A stretch of DNA of 64,000 nt, from NCBI RefSeq assembly GCF_008274785.1, contig NZ_VTPU01000001.1, positions 186,001 through 250,000 on the forward strand, in the 5' to 3' direction. The notes beneath the pieces are model-generated. The model ran no database searches. It was not told the DNA's origin and saw nothing but the letters and a program-made list of their open reading frames with translations. Of the stretch, positions 44,332 to 51,832 are shown piece after piece (position 1 is the first letter of the stretch; every line of letters starts with the position of its first letter). The position numbers and the translations under genes were made by a program. This DNA is from Halomonas eurihalina (GTDB lineage: Bacteria; Pseudomonadota; Gammaproteobacteria; Pseudomonadales; Halomonadaceae).

Positions 44332-44349
44332 ATCAGGTCTACTCCTGAT
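44332..44349. promoter_or_regulatory. repressor operator 1
   Basis: ATCAGG-TCTACT-CCTGAT, a perfect 6+6 palindrome between the Cro-like and repressor genes. Single CCTGAT half-sites follow at 44367-44372 and 44388-44393. An identical palindrome occurs at 45293-45310. Confidence 0.8.
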
Positions 44350-44350
44350 T

Positions 44351-44380
44351 ATGCTAGCCTCATTGGCCTGATATTGGCAA
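44351..44380 (-). promoter_or_regulatory. leftward early promoter candidate
   Basis: On the minus strand TTGCCA (44380-44375), 18 bases, TAGCAT (44356-44351). Operator 1 overlaps its start-site region. Confidence 0.5.
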
Positions 44381-44461
44381 GACAATACCTGATTTTCGGT
44401 ATTGAGAATGGATGTGAGGTGCCTACAATCAAGCTATTAGTTGATAATCGCGAGATACCCG

Positions 44462-44935
44462 ATGCCCCGCCGCAAACCCACGGATGAAGAGAAGCGCAGG
44501 ATGTGGGCCGCCATATCCAAGGCGGCGATGGACTACCATGACCACCATCAGGAGCGAGGGCTGGGCGTACTGATTGCCGACGACGCAGGCGTTAAAGCCC
44601 AGTCTGTGTCCGACTGGAAAAGCCTGAAAACGGCACCGAGCGACAAGATCCTTATACGGCTAGCATCCAAATATGGCGTTTCAGCCGCCGAGCTGGCCGG
44701 AGAGGACGCACCTACACAAGCAGGCCTCGCAACCGATGAGGCGCTGAGGCTGGCCGGAGAGCTGACCAGCACGGTCACCAAGGCCGCCTTGCCAGAGGGG
44801 AGCGTCGAACAGTTCAGTTCCGTGATGGAGAAGGCTCACGAACTGGTCTTGCAAGGCAAGGGAGAGGATGAGGCCTACGGCATACTGTTCAGATATGCTC
44901 TCTCCATACGTGAGCAAGCCCCTCCCTCTGAGTAA
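44462..44935 (+). CDS. prophage repressor (CI-like, no peptidase domain)
   Basis: A 157-residue protein. Residues ~10-80 hold an XRE-type HTH with GVLIADDAGVKAQSVSDWKSL and DKILIRLASKYGVSAAEL. The C-terminal ~75 residues are helical (ELTSTVTKAALPEGSVEQF) and lack the Ser/Lys LexA-like autocleavage domain. Divergent from the Cro-like gene, it is probably the lysogeny repressor binding ATCAGG-N6-CCTGAT. A strong terminator follows. Induction by RecA-driven self-cleavage is therefore unlikely. Confidence 0.8.
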   Translation: MPRRKPTDEEKRRMWAAISKAAMDYHDHHQERGLGVLIADDAGVKAQSVSDWKSLKTAPSDKILIRLASKYGVSAAELAGEDAPTQAGLATDEALRLAGELTSTVTKAALPEGSVEQFSSVMEKAHELVLQGKGEDEAYGILFRYALSIREQAPPSE

Positions 44936-44955
44936 CCCCCGCCATACATCATGCA

Positions 44956-44980
44956 AGCCCGCAAAACTGCGGGCTTTTTT
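44956..44980 (+). terminator. terminator after the repressor
   Basis: AGCCCGCA-AAAC-TGCGGGCT is followed by TTTTT, a textbook intrinsic terminator. Confidence 0.93.
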
Positions 44981-45023
44981 ATGTCTAGCACATCGAGGTA
45001 GCTGTATCTGAATTCTTCGGTTA

Positions 45024-45039
45024 CTGTATATATAAACAG
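45024..45039 (+). promoter_or_regulatory. LexA box 2
   Basis: CTGTATATATAAACAG, perfect CTGT-N8-ACAG, nearly identical to the box at 14171 including flanks. It lies 24 bases before the small ORF at 45064. Confidence 0.87.
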
Positions 45040-45063
45040 CATTACATGAACGCGGGGGAATCC

Positions 45064-45222
45064 ATGGAGGAACGGTCTAGCGCCACTCCTGACACTGATG
45101 GCCATGATCAAAACACGCAGGAACGCTCGCGAGAATCTCTCGTGAACCTATGCAAGGCGTTCGACCTGCTGCGTGCTCGTAAAAAAGTTGAAGAAAATCC
45201 CGCCCGAAATTCAAGATCATAA
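45064..45222 (+). CDS. 52-residue SOS-controlled small protein
   Basis: A frame too short for usual cut-offs: MEERSSATPDTDGHDQNTQE, a helical RESLVNLCKAFDLLRARKKV and a basic end. GGGGGAA lies 5 bases before ATG at 45064; ATG at 45046 is an alternative start. Placed between repressor and the rightward early promoter and preceded by LexA box 2, it is a good candidate for an SOS-induced antirepressor that inactivates the non-cleavable repressor. That role is inference from position only. Confidence 0.55.
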   Translation: MEERSSATPDTDGHDQNTQERSRESLVNLCKAFDLLRARKKVEENPARNSRS

Positions 45223-45265
45223 ACCTGATCTTCTCTCCACACTCCTCCCTTTATCAGTTTATCCC

Positions 45266-45294
45266 TTGATATTTTAGATCCGCGCTCCTAACAT
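45266..45294 (+). promoter_or_regulatory. rightward early promoter
   Basis: TTGATA (45266-45271), exactly 17 bases, TAACAT (45289-45294). Operator 2 overlaps the -10, so repressor binding should block it. Confidence 0.75.
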
Positions 45295-45310
45295 CAGGCC
45301 ATAACCTGAT
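45293..45310. promoter_or_regulatory. repressor operator 2
   Basis: ATCAGG-CCATAA-CCTGAT, same arms and spacing as operator 1; the inner six bases differ, which argues for selection on the arms. Confidence 0.8.
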
Positions 45311-45327
45311 TATCAAGGCGATAACAC

Positions 45328-45654
45328 ATGGACCTGACCAAGCGACAAGCTGAGATAGTGAGCCGTCTGGCTGATGGCATGACCGCCGAGGAGATAGCCA
45401 TCAGCCTCTGTCGATCAGTCCTAACAGTGCGAACACAGGTAAAGCAGGCTTGCCAGCGCACCAACGCCCGCAACACTGCTCACCTGATCGCCATTGCCAT
45501 ATCACGCGGATGGATCGCCCCGCTCGCACTGGCGTTGATGCTCGCCGACCTGCACGGCCAGACGACACGCGCCCGTCAGCCAGTGACTACACGCCAACCC
45601 ATCACATGCAGCAGCCGAGTAGGTCGTCGCGACCTGGGGAGCGTGCTGGCATGA
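45328..45654 (+). CDS. LuxR-type HTH early regulator
   Basis: A 108-residue protein. MDLTKRQAEIVSRLADGMTA followed by EEIAISLCRSVLTVRTQVKQ is a LuxR/GerE helix-turn-helix. No receiver or sensor domain. First gene of the rightward early operon; position is that of lambda Cro/CII, so it may be an early or lysogeny regulator. Confidence 0.75.
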   Translation: MDLTKRQAEIVSRLADGMTAEEIAISLCRSVLTVRTQVKQACQRTNARNTAHLIAIAISRGWIAPLALALMLADLHGQTTRARQPVTTRQPITCSSRVGRRDLGSVLA

Positions 45655-45944
45655 GCACTATCACGATCCCTCTTCGCCACATGGCTTCCGCCTGGCGCGA
45701 ATACGCCCAGCGCGACGGCGTAACTGATCCCGATGTCGAGTTGGTCGCGCATGAGGTCACCCCGGGCAAGCCGCGTACGGGTTATCGCCCCGCCTTCAAG
45801 GTGCCGGGCACCTACCTGTCCATCGAGATCGTATCGAGCCAGCCACACCGCACACCTGCTGGGGCCATCCGGTGGCTCACGTGGATGCTCGAGCGGCTGC
45901 ACGACAACGGCAACATCACACTGCGCGACCGGGAGGCGTCATGA
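45651..45944 (+). CDS. unknown early protein
   Basis: A 97-residue protein (MSTITIPLRHMASAWREYAQ; YRPAFKVPGTYLSIEIVSSQ; AIRWLTWMLERLHDNGNITL). ATGA overlaps on both sides show translational coupling with the LuxR-like gene and the next gene. Function unknown. Confidence 0.6.
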   Translation: MSTITIPLRHMASAWREYAQRDGVTDPDVELVAHEVTPGKPRTGYRPAFKVPGTYLSIEIVSSQPHRTPAGAIRWLTWMLERLHDNGNITLRDREAS

Positions 45945-46228
45945 GCAACCTGACCGACCTGAAACGTCTCGTGCTGGGCTTCGGCGCCCTGCCTCTGGCC
46001 TGTGCCGGCCTCCTGGTTCTCGCCAACGTCCAGCAGACCGACCGCGAGATCGCCGCCGAGATGCAGCGGCAGTATTGCGCCGGCGTCGCCACCTGGCAGG
46101 CCGAGGCCCGTCGTGGCATTGCCCCGGAGATCCGCACCGGCCACCCGGACTACGAGGACATCGCCGACGAGCAGTGCCCGGGCATGTCAGCCCAGGGCCA
46201 TGACCAGCGCCAGCTCGCCAGCAACTGA
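45941..46228 (+). CDS. small single-TM early protein
   Basis: A 95-residue protein with an N-terminal membrane helix (LVLGFGALPLACAGLLVLAN) and a periplasmic-type tail with two Cys (QYCAGV, EQCPGM) that could form a disulfide. ATGA overlap with the preceding gene; terminator follows. Confidence 0.6.
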   Translation: MSNLTDLKRLVLGFGALPLACAGLLVLANVQQTDREIAAEMQRQYCAGVATWQAEARRGIAPEIRTGHPDYEDIADEQCPGMSAQGHDQRQLASN

Positions 46229-46240
46229 ATCCCTGCGTTT

Positions 46241-46264
46241 CCCGGCCTCCGGGCCGGGCTTTTT
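46241..46264 (+). terminator. terminator in the rightward early operon
   Basis: CCCGGCC-TCCG-GGCCGGG followed by CTTTTT, 7-bp GC stem. Confidence 0.9.
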
Positions 46265-46281
46265 ATTCCGGAGGTTCTGCC

Positions 46282-46496
46282 ATGCGCATGACCAAACCAC
46301 AGCAACGTCTTGTCGCCGCCCTGCGTGAGCGCCAGCAGCTTGTTTATCACCTGCATGGGGGGGCTGGCGGCTGTTCGACGGCACGCCCGTCCATCACCGC
46401 ACCGTCGAATCGCTGGCCGACCACGGGCTGCTGATACCCGCTGCCAACGATCTGCTTGATGACCAGCCGGCCGCGTACCGGCTACCCGTCGAATAG
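46282..46496 (+). pseudogene. small protein gene with a frame break at a G7 run
   Basis: The first frame (MRMTKPQQRLVAALRERQQL, then VYHLHG) has GGAGG upstream and loses sense at GGGGGGG (46357-46363). The other frame continues sensibly (GWRLFDGTPVHHRTVESLAD, then HGLLIP) to TAG at 46494-46496. One extra G would join them into ~71 residues. It may be a sequencing error, a real mutation, or slippage-controlled expression. Confidence 0.6.
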
Positions 46497-46516
46497 CTGC
46501 CTGACCAGGAGATCTT

Positions 46517-47266
46517 ATGGACGAAAAAACGAAAGAGCGCTTGCGCCGCCTTAAGGCGATGGCTGACGACGCTTCCAGCGAGCATGAGGCGATGATCGCC
46601 GCGCGCCGACTCCACGCGCTGCTCGCAAAGCATGGCATGGATGAGTCAGAGATCGATGACAGCGATGGAGTGAGCTGGGGCGACAAGAACACGCTGCTGG
46701 TACGCGGCGAATGGTGCCAGGAGGTCATGTTCGCTATCGCCCGGCTGTATTTCTGCAAGGGGCTCACTCACGGCCAGCCGCGCTACCGACGCCAAGGAGA
46801 GGGAGCTGGCAAGCGCTTCTCCCTGGTGGGGAGAGAGCTTCACCGCGAAACGGCGATGCGCGTCATTCAGTCGGTCGTGAGATCTGTCTACGCGGAGGCG
46901 AAGCGTAGCAGCCGAGAGGTGCGCCCGAAGCACATTCACCCGATGACGTGGATTACCAGCTTTTGCGAGGGCGCGTCGTATCGCATCCGAGTGCGTGTAC
47001 ATGAGCTGATCGAGGCGGGACGTAAAGGCGCCCTGGAAGACGAGGATGGGGCGCAGCTACCGGTGCTTGCCTCGATGTATGACACCGCAGCTGCTGACAT
47101 CAGCGCCCTACTCGCTGATACAAAAATCGGCGGCTGGCGCCCCAAAGGCCAAGTCCAGTCAGCAAGGGCGTTCAACAGTGGCGAAGCGTACGGCCATGGA
47201 GTTGCGCTGGGCTATGAGCTGGCGCAACACGCCCCCAACACCCTGACGCACGCTTCGGAGGCATAA
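46517..47266 (+). CDS. DUF2786 domain protein
   Basis: A 249-residue protein. Residues 1-45 (KERLRRLKAMADDASSEHEA, then RRLHALLAKHGM) are the DUF2786 signature; a basic central region follows (HPMTWITSFCEGASYRIRVR) and a C-terminal AYGHGVALGYELAQH similar to partners of DUF2786 in other phages (DUF7168-like). Function unknown; such genes are common in early regions of temperate phages. Confidence 0.8.
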   Translation: MDEKTKERLRRLKAMADDASSEHEAMIAARRLHALLAKHGMDESEIDDSDGVSWGDKNTLLVRGEWCQEVMFAIARLYFCKGLTHGQPRYRRQGEGAGKRFSLVGRELHRETAMRVIQSVVRSVYAEAKRSSREVRPKHIHPMTWITSFCEGASYRIRVRVHELIEAGRKGALEDEDGAQLPVLASMYDTAAADISALLADTKIGGWRPKGQVQSARAFNSGEAYGHGVALGYELAQHAPNTLTHASEA

Positions 47267-47268
47267 CC

Positions 47269-48204
47269 ATGTGGTTCAAGAACCTTCAGCTGTACCGCGT
47301 CCACGCCGTGGCCGGCATCGACGGCGGCTGCATCGATGATCGCGTCGAGGCCAAGGAATCCCGTCCTCTTGGCGGCAGCGAAGCACGCCGCATCGGATGG
47401 TGCCCTCCGGCTGGCCGAGCCAGCATTCGGCGCCAGCTCTACCACCACCTGCAGGGCCAGTATCTCCTGTCCGCCCTACGCCAGGAGCGGATCTTGCCGC
47501 CTGCTGTGGTCAGTGAGGAGGTCGAGGAACGCGCCAGCGCGCAGGAGGCAGCCGAAGGCCGCAAGCTGCGCCGGCAGGAAAAGCTCACCCTCAAGGAGCA
47601 GGTCTACGAGGAACTGCTGCCCCGTGCCTTCGTCCGCACCCAGCGCATCGACCTGTGGTGGGACCACCGGCGCCAGCTCATCGGCATCAATACCAGCAGC
47701 CGCAAGCGTGCCGAGGAAGTGCTCGACCTGCTGCGCGAGACGCTGGGCAGTCTGCGCGTCACCCCGCTGGCCACCAACACCCTGCCGATGCGGGCCATGA
47801 CCCACTGGATGATCGCCCCATCCAACCGCCCGGCCGACCTAATCATCGGCGACCAGGCGGAACTGAAGGCCAAGGGCGACGACGGCGTGATCCGCGCCCG
47901 CCAGGTGGATCTGGACAGCGATGAAATGTTCAAGCACCTCGAGAGTGGCCGGATGGTCAGCAAGCTCGCCCTGGGCACTGAGGGGCGCATGACGTTCGTG
48001 CTCCACGACGACCTGGCCATCAAGTCCATCCGCTTCGACGACGCCGTAATCGACGAAGCCAGCCAGGCCGACGACGAAGGCGACGCCTTGGTGCGCCTCG
48101 AGACCGACTTCCTGCTCATGGCCCAAGCCCTGGGCGCCAGCATCGACCGCCTAATCGATTGGCTGGGAGGGGAAGCGCAGCAGGGACAGGAGGTGCCGTC
48201 ATGA
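47269..48204 (+). CDS. rdgC: phage-encoded RdgC recombination-associated protein
   Basis: A 311-residue protein aligning through most of its length with RdgC: WFKNLQLYRV, IGWCPPAG, ERILPPAVV, LKEQVYEELLPRAF, DDGVIRARQVDLDSDEMFKH, KLALGTEGRMTFVLHDDLAI and LETDFLLMAQALGASIDRL. RdgC forms a DNA-encircling ring that limits RecA filament formation. A phage copy in the early operon probably shapes recombination or protects phage DNA during SOS. It ends overlapping the next gene by ATGA. Confidence 0.9.
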   Translation: MWFKNLQLYRVHAVAGIDGGCIDDRVEAKESRPLGGSEARRIGWCPPAGRASIRRQLYHHLQGQYLLSALRQERILPPAVVSEEVEERASAQEAAEGRKLRRQEKLTLKEQVYEELLPRAFVRTQRIDLWWDHRRQLIGINTSSRKRAEEVLDLLRETLGSLRVTPLATNTLPMRAMTHWMIAPSNRPADLIIGDQAELKAKGDDGVIRARQVDLDSDEMFKHLESGRMVSKLALGTEGRMTFVLHDDLAIKSIRFDDAVIDEASQADDEGDALVRLETDFLLMAQALGASIDRLIDWLGGEAQQGQEVPS

Positions 48205-48905
48205 AAGAGCGCCCGATCCTGTTCAACGACGAGATGGTCCGCGCCATCCTCGATGGCCGGAAGACGCAGACGCGCAGGGTGGTGAAGTTGCAGCCGTCCA
48301 ACGGCTGGTCATTCGAGACTGCTGAAGGCGCGGCCATGAGGCTGGGCTACATCACCAGCTCACACCCGAAGAAGGGGAAGTTTGGCGCATTCATTCGCCG
48401 CGAGATTCACCCGGGCTCTGGCAAATACGAGCACGACATCATCCCATGCCCCTATGGCCAGCCCGGCGACCAGCTGTGGGTACGGGAGACGACGCTGCGC
48501 GTTGAGGAGCACGGGTTCGTTGGCCCGGTATACACCGAGTCAGAGTATGGCCGAGAGGTGCTGGGCTGGGGGCTGCGTCCCGGTCCTGACGACCCTTCTG
48601 AGGTCGAGCCCCATGAGATCCGTCGACGGCCCAGCATCCACATGCCCCGATCCATGGCGAGATTACTGCTCGAGGTCACAGCCGTGCGTGTCGAGCGCCT
48701 GCAGGACATCACCGAGGCAGATGCCAAGAAAGAGGGCTGCGACAACTCGGAAACCGAGGGCGCTCGGTACTGCGGATGGTACGAGAAGCCTCGACGCGCC
48801 TTCCGCCGCGTCTGGGAGCGGATCAACGGCAACGGCTCATGGGCAGACAACCCATGGGTCTGGGTCGTCGAGTTCCAGCGAGTCGATTCGGAGGTGCCGT
48901 CATGA
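48201..48905 (+). CDS. ASCH-domain-like phage protein
   Basis: A 234-residue protein: MKERPILFNDEMVRAILDGR, KTQTRRVV, YGQPGDQLWVRET, IHMPRSMARLLLEVTAVRVE and FRRVWERINGNGSWADNPWV are typical of the phage ASCH-like family often labelled morphogenetic protein. RNA-binding by the PUA-like ASCH fold is likely; role unknown. Confidence 0.82.
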   Translation: MKERPILFNDEMVRAILDGRKTQTRRVVKLQPSNGWSFETAEGAAMRLGYITSSHPKKGKFGAFIRREIHPGSGKYEHDIIPCPYGQPGDQLWVRETTLRVEEHGFVGPVYTESEYGREVLGWGLRPGPDDPSEVEPHEIRRRPSIHMPRSMARLLLEVTAVRVERLQDITEADAKKEGCDNSETEGARYCGWYEKPRRAFRRVWERINGNGSWADNPWVWVVEFQRVDSEVPS

Positions 48906-49189
48906 CCGCCGACCCGATCCTCGACCCGCGCACCGGGAAAATGATCACCGTCTATGACCTCGCTCGCCAGACCGGCTTGGCCGCCCATGTCATCTGGCAC
49001 CGCTATGAGTCTCTGGGCGTGCGTTCTATGACGCTGATCGCCCCCAAGGGCACACCCATCGACATTGATGCCGAGCGGGCAGCAGCCCGGCGTATCTTCC
49101 TGCGCTCGCGCGTCGGCATCCTCTCCACCCACCGGCTCGGGGAATTTGCCCGGGGCCTGCGCCAGCAATTGGGGAGCAAGGCAGCGTGA
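48902..49189 (+). CDS. small HTH-like phage protein
   Basis: A 95-residue protein: GKMITVYDLARQTGLAAHVI, WHRYESLG resembles a MerR/AlpA-type helix-turn-helix. Overlaps neighbours by 4 bases each side. Function unknown. Confidence 0.55.
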   Translation: MTADPILDPRTGKMITVYDLARQTGLAAHVIWHRYESLGVRSMTLIAPKGTPIDIDAERAAARRIFLRSRVGILSTHRLGEFARGLRQQLGSKAA

Positions 49190-49695
49190 CAAGTCGTGCA
49201 ACACACACCCACCGCCAGCACGGTGGCCGGTATGCCGAGCTCAACCAGTTCGACGGAGGCAGTGCCCTGGAAGGACAAAAGCTGGTGGCCTACCGCGACC
49301 TCGACAAGGACGTGACGAGCGCCACCACGCTGGACGACTGGCGCCAGCATTGGCGGTCAATCGCTGCCGACGATTGCACGGTGTGCCTGGGTACCGGGCG
49401 GGACAGCATCAAGGGCAACAAGGGGCGCCCCTGCGGTGGCTGCTACGGGCTGGGAAAGGTGAAAAGGGACAGCGAGACACCGCAGGACATGTGGGAGCTG
49501 GCCGAGGTGGCCATCGGCGTGATCCAGCGCCAGCACCAGGAGCTCGGCCGGCTACGCGAGCTAGTCGCCCTTCCCGAGGTGCAGGAGATCATCAAAGCAA
49601 AACGCGACGAGTTACCGGACTGGGTGCAGCGCGAACAGCATTGGCGAGGGTCCGGAGGGCTTGGCCATGGCGGACGTCGATATACAGGAGACTGA
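49186..49695 (+). CDS. protein with DnaJ-type cysteine-rich repeat
   Basis: A 169-residue protein starting at GTG that overlaps the previous stop. The centre has CTVCLGTGRDSIKGNKGRPC followed by GGCYGLGK, two CxxCxGxG-like units as in DnaJ zinc fingers. Frequent in early regions of pseudomonad and halomonad phages, unknown role. Confidence 0.7.
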   Translation: MTSRATHTHRQHGGRYAELNQFDGGSALEGQKLVAYRDLDKDVTSATTLDDWRQHWRSIAADDCTVCLGTGRDSIKGNKGRPCGGCYGLGKVKRDSETPQDMWELAEVAIGVIQRQHQELGRLRELVALPEVQEIIKAKRDELPDWVQREQHWRGSGGLGHGGRRYTGD

Positions 49696-49696
49696 A

Positions 49697-49924
49697 ATGC
49701 AAGACATCAACCAGTGGTTAGATCCCAAGTACGTGCAGATCAGTCGGAAGGAGGCAGCCCGGATCCTGGGCCGAAGCCCTACCGAGTTCGATCGCCTGCG
49801 CAAGATGGACCCGGATTGCCCAACCGGATTCAAGACGGGAACCGAGCGAGGAGCACGGGTGCTCTTCCGCCTGTCGGAGATTTACCGCTATAGTGAGATC
49901 CTGATTGAGCGTGCCCAAGCATGA
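49697..49924 (+). CDS. excisionase/AlpA-like DNA-binding protein
   Basis: A 75-residue protein: YVQISRKEAARILGRSPTEF is a helix-turn-helix of the excisionase/AlpA kind, followed by GARVLFRLSEIYRYSEILI. CAGGAG precedes the start. It is the last gene before attR and next to three GTATGCC arm sites, so a recombination directionality factor is the best guess. Confidence 0.65.
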   Translation: MQDINQWLDPKYVQISRKEAARILGRSPTEFDRLRKMDPDCPTGFKTGTERGARVLFRLSEIYRYSEILIERAQA

Positions 49925-49950
49925 TGGGCGCGCCAGCAAGAAAAAATTCA

Positions 49951-49991
49951 GGCATACAACGCAGAAATTTTTGTATGCCTCTATGTATGCC
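49951..49991. promoter_or_regulatory. right arm-type sites (GTATGCC x3)
   Basis: GGCATAC at 49951-49957 and GTATGCC at 49973-49979 and 49985-49991, mirroring the three copies near attL. Confidence 0.6.
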
Positions 49992-50033
49992 TTTTGGGAA
50001 ATCGGCTTCTAGTACGTTGATTTATATAGTCTC

Positions 50034-50058
50034 TTCAAGTCTCCCCATCCGCACCATT
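50034..50058 (+). other. attR core
   Basis: Exact copy of 11851-11875 (tRNA-Leu 3' end, CCA included). The base before and the bases after differ from attL, which fixes the core at 25 bp. Confidence 0.92.
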
Positions 50059-50187
50059 TAATTCTTATTTTTCAGTAAGTTACTGAACACTCAGACGCCA
50101 AATGGGCATGGATATGCCTGTCTTGGGCATAGCGTGGTCAAGACGTTGGTCAGCATTTGACAAGCTCGCCTTCTCTGTTGGCACTGT

Positions 50188-50406
50188 GTGCGCCAACAGG
50201 CCCCTGCCATAAGCAAGAAGCCCACTTCATACGAATTGCTCGGCCAAGATGCCTGGGTTCTACCGATCGATGAAATCGGCGAGAACGAAAACATCGAGGT
50301 CACGCAATGGCACAAGAGGTTCGAGCGCCGATATGGCATCGCCGAAGGGCGTGGCGCTGGGCATCGCCCAACGCCGGACCGAAAGGCAGGATTGTGCGGC
50401 GATTGA
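50188..50406 (+). pseudogene. fused remnant of the DUF1654-like cassette outside attR
   Basis: KKPTSYELLGQDAWVLPIDE then IGENENIEVT matches the DUF1654-like protein at 14208 with its centre deleted, and QWHKRFERRYGIAEGRGAGH then matches the partner protein at 14434 with its centre deleted. No LexA box precedes it. It is debris of an earlier element at this tRNA site. The rest of 50059-50400 shows nothing else. Confidence 0.75.
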
Positions 50407-50428
50407 AGCCTCCCACGGCTTCAATCGC
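50399..50428 (-). terminator. 12-bp hairpin at the end of the lipoprotein gene
   Basis: GCGATTGAAGCC-TCCCAC-GGCTTCAATCGC overlaps the lipoprotein stop codon. No T run follows on either strand. Confidence 0.5.
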
Positions 50429-50654
50429 CCAGATTGATGTCATTCTCGTCTGTCGCAGCCCCTGTAGCAGCCCCTGCACCAGCACCTATAACGGCACCTT
50501 GAGAGACATCGCCCCCCGTTACAGCAGCCGCTGCACCACCCACGGCCGCGCCCACGCCTGCTCCACTTAGCGCGCGTTCGCCTGTCGTCGTGCCACAGGC
50601 AGAAAGTCCTATGGCCATAAGACCAACCAACAAACCAGTTTTCAGTACATGCAT
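50421..50654 (-). CDS. glycine-zipper outer-membrane lipoprotein
   Basis: A 77-residue precursor. The signal peptide ends in a lipobox (LMAIGLSAC), then Ala/Gly-rich zipper repeats (GAGVGAAVGGAAAAVTGGDV, then GAVIGAGAGAATGAA). Such proteins insert in or stiffen the outer membrane. First host gene right of the prophage and monocistronic. Confidence 0.8.
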   Translation of the reverse strand: MHVLKTGLLVGLMAIGLSACGTTTGERALSGAGVGAAVGGAAAAVTGGDVSQGAVIGAGAGAATGAATDENDINLGD

Positions 50655-50969
50655 ATGGCTCTCCGATAGAGGGATAGTGCACCTATAGTAGCAAGCCGAA
50701 CTGTCCGCGCCCTGTGGTAAAACAGCGACACACGCTCATGCCAGTGGTGTTTGGGTCCATATGCCGCCCTCCGCCTCTTCAGACATCCAACCAAGCCCGG
50801 CAGCATCACGATCCCGTTTCGGGGAGTCGAGTCACAGCCATCCCACGAACCACCGATGATCTCACGCCTCCTGCACGCACCGAATCCAGGTTCTGCAACT
50901 CGGTCTGTCGATCTGGCAGAGCCTCGTTCGACTACTGGGTGCGAGAAGACAATTCGGGAGGACAAATTC
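50655..50969. other. intergenic region
   Basis: About 315 bases between divergent genes. No convincing frame, tRNA or strong hairpin; presumably the promoters of the lipoprotein and reductase genes. Confidence 0.3.
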
Positions 50970-51638
50970 ATGCGCAACGTCATTGTCGGCGCCTTCGTGT
51001 CACTGGACGGCGTCATGCAGGCGCCCGGCGGGCCCCAGGAAGACCCGACCGGCGGATTCCACTACGGCGGCTGGGTCATGCCGCTGATAGACGAGGTATT
51101 CGGTGAAGAGGTCGACAGGCTGTTCAATCAGCCGTTCGACCTTTTGCTCGGGAGAAAGACCTACGAGATTTTCGCGGCACATTGGCCATATGCCGAGGGT
51201 GGGGCCGACGATGGCGTGGCCAAGGCTTTCAACTCGACTACCAAGTACGTTGCGACTCGCAAGGGCCTGGAACTGACGTGGACAGGCTCGGTGGCCCTGC
51301 GTGACGCGGCACTCGATGTCACCAGGCTGAAGCGGGAAGACGGGCCAGCGCTGGTCACCCAGGGCAGTACCGATCTGATCCGAACACTGCTTGCCAGCGA
51401 TCTCGTCGACGAGATCAGGATGTTCACCTTTCCGGTAGTGCTCGGGGGAGGCAAGAAGCTGTTTGACAATGGCGCAAGGGCTGCAGCGTTCAAGCTGGCC
51501 TCCCACCGCGTGTCCCCCAACGGGATCGTGATGGCCCAGTACGTGCGCGACGGTGCGGTGAAAACCGAGGACTATGCCATGGATCCTCCCACGCCGGCGG
51601 AAGTCGCGCGGCGCGAGAAGATGCAACGGGAAGGTTAG
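50970..51638 (+). CDS. dihydrofolate-reductase-family protein (RibD C-terminal-like)
   Basis: A 222-residue protein: VIVGAFVSLDGVMQAPGGP, LLLGRKTYEIFAAHWP, STTKYVATRK, LVTQGSTDLIRTLLASDLVD and TFPVVLGGGKKLFDNG are the RibD_C/YyaP fold signature. An NADPH-dependent reductase of unknown substrate. Good GGAGG before ATG 50970. Confidence 0.85.
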   Translation: MRNVIVGAFVSLDGVMQAPGGPQEDPTGGFHYGGWVMPLIDEVFGEEVDRLFNQPFDLLLGRKTYEIFAAHWPYAEGGADDGVAKAFNSTTKYVATRKGLELTWTGSVALRDAALDVTRLKREDGPALVTQGSTDLIRTLLASDLVDEIRMFTFPVVLGGGKKLFDNGARAAAFKLASHRVSPNGIVMAQYVRDGAVKTEDYAMDPPTPAEVARREKMQREG

Positions 51639-51832
51639 CCATCCACGGCGAAGCGCTGTACGACAGCTACCAGGCTCCATGATGGGGAAAGTGTCGGCAG
51701 GCGCCCCTTTAACCTTCGGCAAGATGTCTCTCTCACTTTCATCTTGTTACCACCGAGTGTCGCCATCACGCCACAGGGCAAAGCCCCGATGCCTTGCTAG
51801 TATTCATCGGTCCTATTCCCGCTGGAGTGATC

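Noticed and set aside
44462..44935. self-cleaving CI/LexA-type repressor
   Set aside because: C-terminal half lacks the Ala-Gly cleavage site and Ser/Lys dyad of S24 peptidases.
12001..50000. toxin-antitoxin, retron or BREX/CBASS-type defence system
   Set aside because: No reverse transcriptase, cyclase, known toxin pair or defence ATPase found; only unrecognised small cargo genes remain as candidates.
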